Below are positions 57,747-64,000 of a stretch of DNA of 64,000 nt, piece by piece (positions within the stretch are counted from its first letter, which is position 1; each line of letters opens with the position of its first letter). Source of the stretch: Chroococcus sp. CMT-3BRIN-NPC107 (GTDB taxonomy: Bacteria > Cyanobacteriota > Cyanobacteriia > Cyanobacteriales > Chroococcidiopsidaceae); contig JAHHGY010000007.1 in NCBI GenBank assembly GCA_019359635.1, forward strand, positions 16,029 through 80,028, in the 5' to 3' direction. The notes under the pieces are model-generated. The model was not told the origin of the DNA, ran no database searches, and was given only the letters and a program-made list of their open reading frames with translations. Position numbers and translations under genes: made by a program.

Positions 57747-59084
57747 ATGCAGTTACTTAGCAATCTTGAGCTAAAAGATAGAGATGCAGCACTTAGCAAC
57801 TTATTAGAACTGTGTCAGGCACAAAAAATCGCGGTACTAGAGCCAGCATTAGTATTATTGTTGCAGGAATTGCGCGATCGCACATCTTCCATAATCAGTC
57901 TTGCAACTTTACCCACAACCCGCGATGAAGAATGGCGTTTTACTGATTTATCTGCTTTGCGCCAAGTAGAGTTTGGCGAGAATTCTTTACAGCAAACAGA
58001 CATAACATCACTAATTCTACCGGAAGCCAAAAATAGCCGTTTAGTTTTTGTTAATGGCGTTTATGCGTCTGAACTATCGACGGTTGCAGATTTACCTGAT
58101 GGAATTACAGTCAGTAATTTAGCTGGTTTACCAATAACTTATCGCTCCCGCATCGAAAAATATTTGGCGCAGCAACAAGGCGCTACAGAAGTTTTTACAG
58201 CCTTAAATACTTCTGGTATAAGTGATGTGGCGATTGTATGGGTAGGCAAAAATGTTGTAGTTGATACGCCTATTCATCTATTATTTGTTTCTACAAGCGA
58301 ACAACCAATCATTTCTCAACCGCGCTGCTTACTGGTGGCGGAATCTGGTAGCAAAGTAACAGTGATTGAAGAATACAAAAACGCTACAAACGCCGACAAA
58401 TCGGTTTACTTTACCAATTCCGTTACGGAAATTTGGGTAGAGGAGAATGCCGAAGTTAGCCATACTAGAATTGAGCAGGAAAGTTTAGAGGCTTTTCATA
58501 TCGGTAAAACGGCAGTTTCTCAGGCGCGCGCGAGTCGGTATACTTGCTATGCGGTGAGTCTTGGCGGTAAGGTGTCACGTCATAACTTAGAAGTATTCCA
58601 AGCTGGCGAGCAAACGGATACTAATCTATTTGGCTTGACTGCACTTTCAGGCAATCAAGTAGGCGATACTCATAGTGCGATCGCACTTAATTATCCTCAT
58701 GGTACGACAAATCAATTACATAAGTGTATTGTCTCCGATAAGTCCCATGGTGTTTTTAACGGCAAAGTTTTTGTACCGAAACCCGCGCAACTAACTAATG
58801 CAGCGCAGTTAAATCGCAACTTATTACTGTCTTCTAGAGCGAGAATTGATACTAAGCCTCAGTTAGAAATTACAGCAGATAATGTCAAATGTTCTCACGG
58901 TGCAACGGTAAGTCAATTAGAAGATGATGAGATTTTCTACTTACAAAGTCGTGGTATAAATGCCAGCGACGCGCGAAATCTTTTAGTTAATGCTTTTGCG
59001 GCAGAAATTATTAATCAGTTGCCAATAAAATCGTTACGCGAAAGTTTGAATGCTTCCATTAAACGCTTTTCAACAGTTAGTTAA
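57747..59084 (+). CDS. sufD: Fe-S assembly protein SufD
   Basis: A 445-residue partner of SufB in the scaffold, with N-terminal helical part (EEWRFTDLSALR) and a beta-helix ending KCSHGATVSQLEDDEIFYLQSRGI and a C-terminal helix pair (RNLLVNAFAAEIINQLPIKSLRE). Two bases after sufC, so it is translated from the same mRNA. Confidence 0.96.
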   Translation: MQLLSNLELKDRDAALSNLLELCQAQKIAVLEPALVLLLQELRDRTSSIISLATLPTTRDEEWRFTDLSALRQVEFGENSLQQTDITSLILPEAKNSRLVFVNGVYASELSTVADLPDGITVSNLAGLPITYRSRIEKYLAQQQGATEVFTALNTSGISDVAIVWVGKNVVVDTPIHLLFVSTSEQPIISQPRCLLVAESGSKVTVIEEYKNATNADKSVYFTNSVTEIWVEENAEVSHTRIEQESLEAFHIGKTAVSQARASRYTCYAVSLGGKVSRHNLEVFQAGEQTDTNLFGLTALSGNQVGDTHSAIALNYPHGTTNQLHKCIVSDKSHGVFNGKVFVPKPAQLTNAAQLNRNLLLSSRARIDTKPQLEITADNVKCSHGATVSQLEDDEIFYLQSRGINASDARNLLVNAFAAEIINQLPIKSLRESLNASIKRFSTVS

Positions 59085-59110
59085 ATAAGTAAATTCATTA
59101 TTTATCCAAA

Positions 59111-60370
59111 ATGACAGTTACTAAAGAAAAAACCCTTGCTGATTTAGTCCGTGCTGACTTTCCAATATTGCACCAAGAAGTTAACGAACATCCTTTGGTG
59201 TATTTGGATAATGCGGCTACTTCGCAAAAACCAGTACAAGTTTTAAATGCGTTAAGCAATTATTACGAACAGTATAATTCTAACGTTCATCGCGGCGTAC
59301 ATACTCTTAGCGCCAAAGCTACCGATGCTTACGAAAGTTCCCGCGATAAAATTGCAGCTTTTATAAACGCTGATTCTCGTCAAGAAATTGTCTTTACTCG
59401 CAATGCAACCGAGGCAATTAATTTAGTTGCTTATAGTTGGGGTACTAGGAATTTAAACGCTGGGGATGAGATTATTCTATCGGTGATGGAACACCACAGT
59501 AATTTAATTCCTTGGCAATTGTTGGCGCAAAAAACTGGAGCAGTGCTAAAGTTTGTTGAATTAACTGAAACCGAAGAATTTAACTTAGAACAGTTTAAAA
59601 CGCTGATTTCTGATAAAACAAAGTTAGTCTCAGTTGTTCATGTTTCTAATACTTTAGGCTGTATTAATCCCGTCCAAGAAATTATTGCGATCGCTCATAA
59701 GTATGGTGCTAAAGTATTGATTGATGCTTGCCAAAGTGTCCCTCATATGCCTATAGACGTGCAAAAGCTAGATTGCGATTGGTTAGTCGCCTCTGGTCAC
59801 AAAATGTGCGCCCCTACAGGTATTGGCTTTTTGTATGGAAAGTTGAAATTGCTGCGCTCTATGCCTCCATTTTTGGGCGGTGGTGAAATGATTGCCGATG
59901 TATACCTAGACAAGGCAACCTATGCAGATTTGCCGCACAAATTTGAAGCAGGTACGCCAGCTATAGCAGAAGCGATTGCATTGGGAGCCGCCGTAGATTA
60001 TCTTAGTAATATTGGTATGGACAAAATCTATACTTATGAAGCCGAATTAACTGGATATTTGTTTGAACAATTAGCAAAAATTCCCGAAATTCGTACCTAT
60101 GGTCCTTTACCAAAGGTAGCAGGTTTTGGGAGAGCAGCTTTAGCTGCTTTTACGGCGGGAGATGTCCATCCTCACGACTTATCTACTATGTTAGACGAAG
60201 CTGGGGTTGCTATTCGCGCCGGACACCATTGTACACAACCTTTGCATCGTTATTTAAAAGCGCAATCAACTGCACGAGCTAGTTTATCCTTTTACAATAC
60301 TCGTGCCGAAATTGATGTGTTTATTACTGCTTTGAAAGAAGCTATAGAGTTTTTTGGTAGCATTTTTTAG
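59111..60370 (+). CDS. sufS: Cysteine desulfurase SufS
   Basis: A 419-residue PLP enzyme that takes sulfur from cysteine for Fe-S assembly. The PLP-Lys is in [16 protein letters not shown] and the catalytic Cys in [11 protein letters not shown], with the shorter active-site loop of group II (SufS-type) desulfurases. Last gene of sufBCDS. No sufE/sufU follows; the next gene is a Uma2. Confidence 0.97.
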   Translation: MTVTKEKTLADLVRADFPILHQEVNEHPLVYLDNAATSQKPVQVLNALSNYYEQYNSNVHRGVHTLSAKATDAYESSRDKIAAFINADSRQEIVFTRNATEAINLVAYSWGTRNLNAGDEIILSVMEHHSNLIPWQLLAQKTGAVLKFVELTETEEFNLEQFKTLISDKTKLVSVVHVSNTLGCINPVQEIIAIAHKYGAKVLIDACQSVPHMPIDVQKLDCDWLVASGHKMCAPTGIGFLYGKLKLLRSMPPFLGGGEMIADVYLDKATYADLPHKFEAGTPAIAEAIALGAAVDYLSNIGMDKIYTYEAELTGYLFEQLAKIPEIRTYGPLPKVAGFGRAALAAFTAGDVHPHDLSTMLDEAGVAIRAGHHCTQPLHRYLKAQSTARASLSFYNTRAEIDVFITALKEAIEFFGSIF

Positions 60371-60420
60371 ATAAGCTTGCAGGGTGAGCAATGCTTACCC
60401 TAATTCTCTCACTTTGTAAG

Positions 60421-61056
60421 ATGATTGCTACTTCAATTTCTGCCGAACAACGTACAATTTTACAAAATATTAGCTGGGAAACTTTTGAAACCCTGTTGAC
60501 AGAAACAGGTGAGGATAGGAGTTTGAGGTTTGCTTATGAGTGTGGGATTTTAGAAATTATGTCTCCACCAATTGAGCATGAAGGCTATAAAAGTAATTTT
60601 GGTAATTTAGTTGTTATATTAGCAGAAGAATTAGGAATTGAGATTAAAAGTGCTGGTTCTACAACTTTAAAGCTCAAGTCAGCTAATCGTGGAATAGAGC
60701 CAGATAATTGTTATTATATTCAAAATGAATTAGCTTTTAGAGGTAAAAAAACCTTAGATTTAACTACGGATTTACCTCCAGATTTAGCAATTGAAATTGA
60801 TATTACTAGCAGTTCCGTAAATAAACTAGAGATTTATTCAGCCTTGGGTGTGCCGGAAATTTGGCGATGCAACGGACACATTTTACATTTTTATCAGTTA
60901 GTAGAAAAGCAATATATTGAACGCGAATTTAGTTGCGCTTTTCCGCTCGTATCAGCAATAGAAATAAGTCAATTTATAGAACAAAGTAAAACTATTGGAG
61001 AAATCGCTTTAATAAAGTTATTTCGTGCTTGGGTAAGAAATAAGCTGCTAGTCTAG
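60421..61056 (+). CDS. Uma2 family endonuclease-like protein
   Basis: A 211-residue Uma2/DUF820 protein (WETFETLLTETGEDRSLRFAYECGILEIMSPP; RGIEPDNCYYI; DLAIEIDITSSSVNKLEIYSALGVPEIWR). The D/E-D-ExD-K pattern fits a PD-(D/E)XK nuclease fold. Third such locus in the window. The ATG at 60421 follows a ten-codon non-family extension. Function unknown. Confidence 0.8.
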   Translation: MIATSISAEQRTILQNISWETFETLLTETGEDRSLRFAYECGILEIMSPPIEHEGYKSNFGNLVVILAEELGIEIKSAGSTTLKLKSANRGIEPDNCYYIQNELAFRGKKTLDLTTDLPPDLAIEIDITSSSVNKLEIYSALGVPEIWRCNGHILHFYQLVEKQYIEREFSCAFPLVSAIEISQFIEQSKTIGEIALIKLFRAWVRNKLLV

Positions 61057-61444
61057 GTGGTAACGAGCTTACAATAATTTTTCATTACTATTGACAGAAA
61101 ACTAATTGTGTGCCATAAGTTAAGTAGCCAAGCTAAGAAGCAAATTTCGCGTTACAAAATGCGATCGCGTCAACCTTGAGCAAAACCAACATTTGTTGGA
61201 TGTGTGCTGCAATTTCATGTCTTTGAGGCTTTTCTAAGTCTTGTAAAACGTGAGATTGCAATACAAATTCAGCAATAACAGGCGGTTATTTGCTAGATAA
61301 TTGATGCTATCCCTAATTCAAGGTTTCTATCAACATAAACTATCCCGTTAGTTAGGGAGCAGTGTCTTTGTTGTAGCAGCTTAGAGTAGCGCAAAATCTG
61401 CTTTGTGTATGGTGCGTTTAACCATAGCAAAAAGATATGTAACT
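61057..61444. other. Intergenic region before the HNH gene
   Basis: About 388 bases with no clear gene. A 50-codon minus-strand open stretch (61133-61285) reads VIAEFVLQSHVLQDLEK onward but has no convincing start and may be a gene remnant. CCCTAA near 61312 and TTAGGG near 61354 could pair over a long loop. Confidence 0.4.
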
Positions 61445-61744
61445 ATGAATCCTAAGAGTAAGCTCAACAAGATTGAACAACTAATTGAACTCTATGGCTC
61501 TATATGCTGCTGGTGCTGTAAACAGCTTAAACGTGATGAGATAACTGTAGAACATTTACTTCCTAAAAGTTACAACGGTTCGGACGCTTTGGATAATCTA
61601 TGTTTAGCTTGTAAATCTTGCAATAATTCTCGTGGAAACCGTCTTGTCCCGCCAAAATATTCTCCTCAGTCAATCGGTAATCAAAAAATTTTAGAGTGTT
61701 TAAAAACTATAAAACACTTACCTTGTAAGAAATTGAAAGAATAA
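61445..61744 (+). CDS. HNH endonuclease
   Basis: A 99-residue HNH nuclease. Two zinc-like CxxC pairs (CCWCCKQL and CLACKSC) flank the catalytic EHLLPKSYNGSDALDNL and NNSRGNR, the His-Asn-His core with NLCLACKSCNNSRG. MNPKSKLNK is taken as the start over an ATG 14 codons upstream. Its stop overlaps the RNase III start (TAATG), so the two are translationally coupled. Confidence 0.82.
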   Translation: MNPKSKLNKIEQLIELYGSICCWCCKQLKRDEITVEHLLPKSYNGSDALDNLCLACKSCNNSRGNRLVPPKYSPQSIGNQKILECLKTIKHLPCKKLKE

Positions 61745-62409
61745 TGTTCAACTTGCCAAAATTTAAAAATCTTTCATTATTACATCGCGCCTTCGTCCAT
61801 CGCTCTTATATGAACGAACATCCTGAAGAAACAGAAAATAACGAGCGCCTAGAATTTTTGGGTGATGCTTTACTCGGTTTTCTAATTGCTTCATTACTTT
61901 ACGAGCATTATCCACAAATGGACGAAGGTAAACTTACTAAATTACGTTCTGCTTTAGTAGATGAGCAACAATTAGCTAAATTCGCTAAAAAGTTGAACAT
62001 AGGAGGAAAAATGTTGCTAGGTAAAGGAGCAAAATTAGGTGGAGGCTGTACTAATCTCAACTTGCTCAGTAGCACTTTTGAAGCTGTTATTGGTGCTTAC
62101 TATCTTGATTCTGGGGTTGAGGAAGTTCGTAAGTTTTTAAAACCAATTTTTCTTGAAGCGGCTAAACATATGGTAGACTTTCAATCAAATAAAAATTATA
62201 AAAGTATGCTTCAAGAATGGTTATTATCTAAATCTGCTGAATTACCCGAATATGAGATAGTGAAGGAGTCAGGAGCAGACCACGATAAAGAATTTACGGC
62301 AAAAGTAAGTGTAAAAGGCAAAGAATATGGGAGAGGAAAAGGTCATAGCAAAAAAGAAGCGGAAAAATGTGCGGCGGAAGATGCGTTGAAAAGATTAAAG
62401 CTTTTGTGA
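61744..62409 (+). CDS. rnc: Ribonuclease III
   Basis: A 221-residue double-strand RNA endonuclease for rRNA and mRNA processing. The nuclease domain carries the signature ERLEFLGDALLGFLIASLLY and a C-terminal dsRBD (NYKSMLQEWLLSKSAELPEYEIVKESGADHDKEFTAKVSVKGKEYGRGKGHSKKEAEKCAAEDAL). Full length. Cyanobacteria often have two full-length RNase III plus a mini-III. Its start overlaps the HNH gene by one base. Confidence 0.95.
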   Translation: MFNLPKFKNLSLLHRAFVHRSYMNEHPEETENNERLEFLGDALLGFLIASLLYEHYPQMDEGKLTKLRSALVDEQQLAKFAKKLNIGGKMLLGKGAKLGGGCTNLNLLSSTFEAVIGAYYLDSGVEEVRKFLKPIFLEAAKHMVDFQSNKNYKSMLQEWLLSKSAELPEYEIVKESGADHDKEFTAKVSVKGKEYGRGKGHSKKEAEKCAAEDALKRLKLL

Positions 62410-62837
62410 TCTGTAAAACTGGAAATGCGAAGCTCTGCAAGCGCGCTGGCGCTGTCGCATTTCTCCAACTTTAGCTTAAAGCCAAGTAGTTGATAGTAAT
62501 AAGCAAACCATAACTAATGTAAATACAAGAGTATTTTTTATTTCGCCAACTTCTTTTGAAAAAGAGCTATTTTTCATATTTTTAAGAATTAAGTTTAAAA
62601 GCTATAACTCAACTATATTACCGATAGGCTAGGGGAGAAACAGAAAATATACTGAATAAATTAACCATTACGAGATAAGTTATTATTTTGCAAATGCTGT
62701 AAACAAAATCTTTATTAAAAGCTTGTCGAGAATTAATAAAGATTTAATATAAAAAACTAATTCAAACTTAAGGAAGATTAATCTTGCTTTTATCCATTGG
62801 CATTATAAATGTGTAAGGTTAAGACAATAAAGCTAAT
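62410..62837. other. Intergenic region rnc / TspO-like genes
   Basis: About 428 bases. Apart from the hairpin after rnc it is AT-rich with no open frame of note. Promoters for the TspO-like genes are expected at the right-hand end; nothing decisive was seen. Confidence 0.45.
62422..62463. terminator. Large hairpin after rnc
   Basis: A perfect 9-bp stem (GAAATGCGA / TCGCATTTC) encloses a 24-nt G/C-rich region that can fold further (AGC...GCT). It begins 12 bases after the rnc stop. It may act as terminator, or as a double-stranded RNase III substrate for self-control. Confidence 0.5.
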
Positions 62838-63311
62838 ATGGTTAAATCTTGGATGGCGATCGCATTGGTAACTTTCCTAGTTGCTTTCGGCGGCGTGTTA
62901 TTTAAACCCCGCGATCTCAAATGGGCTATTCAATTGCGTCGCCCAAAATGGTTGACATTTGAGCCTTTGATCCCGGTAATTTGGACGGTTGTTTTTATCT
63001 GTGGTGCTTGGTCGGCTAATATAGTTTGGCAACAAGAACCAAATAGCACCAAAACCTGGCTGTTAATGGGCTTGTATTTACTTTTAGAAATTATTACCGT
63101 TTCTTATACTTCCGTAACTCTGAGACTTCGCAGTCTACTTGTAGGGACGATTTTAGGCGGATCGGGAGCGGTATTAAGTGTGATTTTAGCGATCGCAGTT
63201 TTCCCCATTTCTCATTTAGCCGCCGGGTTATTGCTTCCTTATATTATTTGGAGCCCTGTAGGTACTTATACTACCGAAGAAATGATCCAACTCAATCCGG
63301 GTGCAGAATAA
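62838..63311 (+). CDS. TspO/MBR-like membrane protein (copy 1)
   Basis: A 157-residue protein with about five membrane helices. RRPKWLTFEPLIPVIWTVVFICGAWSANIVW and the closing LLLPYIIWSPVGTYTTEEMIQLNP resemble the tryptophan-rich sensory protein / benzodiazepine-receptor family, which binds tetrapyrroles. The usual WSP-type pattern is partly altered, so the assignment is moderate. A paralogue follows 66 bases downstream. Confidence 0.75.
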   Translation: MVKSWMAIALVTFLVAFGGVLFKPRDLKWAIQLRRPKWLTFEPLIPVIWTVVFICGAWSANIVWQQEPNSTKTWLLMGLYLLLEIITVSYTSVTLRLRSLLVGTILGGSGAVLSVILAIAVFPISHLAAGLLLPYIIWSPVGTYTTEEMIQLNPGAE

Positions 63312-63377
63312 TTCAAAGGACTGATTGCTCTTAAGCCGTCACACAGACCATGATTGGATTAGAACAACAACAAAAAT

Positions 63378-63839
63378 ATGATTAAATCTTGGCTGGTTAT
63401 TGGGGGGGTAACGCTACTTGTAGCAATGGCGGCGAATTTTTTTACACCAAGCGATCGCAAATGGTTCAAACGCTTGCGTCGCCCTCAATGGTTAACCTTT
63501 GAATTTGCAATTCCCTTTATTTGGATTACTATTTTTATTTGTGGTGCATGGTCAGCTTACATAGCCTGGGAAAATAGTAAAAATTGGTTATTAATGGGAC
63601 TGTATTTGCTGCTAGAAATTGTTACTATTGCCTACACTCCAGTTATGTTTAGACTCCGCAGTTTAAAAATTGGGACAATTATCGGCGGTACTGGTGCAGT
63701 TATCGGGATTGTATTAACACTCATAGTATTGCCAATTTCTGGATGGGCAGCATTGTTACTTGTCCCTTATATACTTTGGAGCCCTATCGGCACTTATACT
63801 ACTTGGGAGATGATGAAACGAAACCCTCAAGACGCATAA
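63378..63839 (+). CDS. TspO/MBR-like membrane protein (copy 2)
   Basis: A 153-residue paralogue of the preceding gene, alike over nearly the whole length (RRPQWLTFEFAIPFIWITIFICGAWSAYIAW; LLLVPYILWSPIGTYTTWEMMKRNP) with a four-residue shorter loop after the second helix. The two form a tandem pair, probably from an old duplication as they have diverged substantially. Confidence 0.75.
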   Translation: MIKSWLVIGGVTLLVAMAANFFTPSDRKWFKRLRRPQWLTFEFAIPFIWITIFICGAWSAYIAWENSKNWLLMGLYLLLEIVTIAYTPVMFRLRSLKIGTIIGGTGAVIGIVLTLIVLPISGWAALLLVPYILWSPIGTYTTWEMMKRNPQDA

Positions 63840-63931
63840 ATGAATTATGCTACCGTTGAATCAAGAATAATCATTTTTAGCACTACAGTTGTAGATAGAA
63901 TGAGGGGTAAGAGTGAACATCAAGGGTACTG

Positions 63932-64000
63932 ATGCAGGAAGAGTTCAACCTATTTGCGAGCGGGCAAGCTTTGGAAACTCTGTGTGCATGGAGTGATAAT
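63932..64000 (+). CDS. Unknown protein, start only (runs off window)
   Basis: An ATG opens a frame, MQEEFNLFASGQALETLCAWS and on to the window edge without a stop (23 codons). Too short to identify; it lies 92 bases after the TspO-like pair. Confidence 0.45.
   Translation, partial: MQEEFNLFASGQALETLCAWSDN

Noticed and set aside
61133..61285. 50-codon minus-strand open stretch between the Uma2 and HNH genes
   Set aside because: It reads like protein but has no proper start and no family I recognise; kept only as a remark on the intergenic region.
1..64000. tRNA, rRNA, CRISPR, phage or plasmid features
   Set aside because: I looked for tRNA-like cloverleafs, repeat-spacer arrays, integrases and replication genes and saw none that I could support by eye.

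Overview
The window is a piece of a cyanobacterial chromosome. The octamer GCGATCGC (HIP1) recurs throughout, and the genes include psaA/psaB, an NDH-1 NdhD subunit, the Rubisco assembly chaperone Raf1, the phylloquinone methyltransferase MenG, a CYP38/TLP40-type cyclophilin and the SufR-sufBCDS locus. Genes are short-spaced, on both strands, mostly in one- to four-gene units, with moderate GC. I see no phage, plasmid, CRISPR, rRNA or tRNA features. The species cannot be fixed by eye; the protein set fits a Chroococcidiopsis- or Nostocales-type cyanobacterium.

Layout. 0-3.2 kb is a copper region: a decayed four-helix copper-binding protein, a MerR-type operator, the PacS-like Cu+ ATPase, a 261-bp tandem copy of its 3' end, and a small membrane protein. 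3.4-8.4 kb holds the lumenal cyclophilin, ScpB, a DUF760 protein, a double nitroreductase (SagB/ThcOx) and a CDF metal transporter. 8.4-11.8 kb is a secreted-protein cluster: a PEP-CTERM protein, two small exported proteins sharing an identical 12-residue C-terminus, and a PhoA-type alkaline phosphatase. 11.9-18.4 kb has dnaK, a kinase/WD40 protein, a frameshifted Uma2 gene, a zinc dehydrogenase and a zinc-ribbon protein. 18.7-30.5 kb carries two DUF697-type GTPases, asnS, small cyanobacterial proteins, an RsbW-like ATPase, a GNAT enzyme, a DUF4336 gene behind a 211-bp tandem duplication, an RNA methyltransferase, an FAD oxidoreductase and a second Uma2 gene.

30.6-35.6 kb is psaAB with its promoter region and terminator. 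35.6-46.7 kb has an exported protein, a phosphoglycerate-mutase-like phosphatase, pfkA, era, a twice-frameshifted MASE1-GGDEF-EAL gene, a UvrD-like helicase and ndhD. 46.8-53.6 kb has a GT39-like membrane protein, raf1, menG, a DUF445 protein and hflX. 53.6-60.4 kb is cofG-sufR divergent from sufBCDS, with SufR-type palindromes between them. 60.4-64 kb has a third Uma2 gene, an HNH nuclease overlapping the RNase III gene by one base, two tandem TspO/MBR-like genes and the start of an unknown gene.

Themes. Metal and Fe-S handling (PacS, CDF, SufR/Suf) sits beside the Fe-S-rich photosystem I genes. The window also shows much recent micro-rearrangement: three tandem duplications (261, 211 and 39 bp) at gene ends, several single- or few-base frameshifts, and an apparent loss of the usual hflX start codon. 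Either this genome is accumulating small lesions or some are assembly errors. The best candidate for something undescribed is the shared C-terminal tag (VAASHLEPNFYQ) on the two small exported proteins before the alkaline phosphatase: its two DNA copies differ only at silent positions. The HNH nuclease-RNase III pair comes next.
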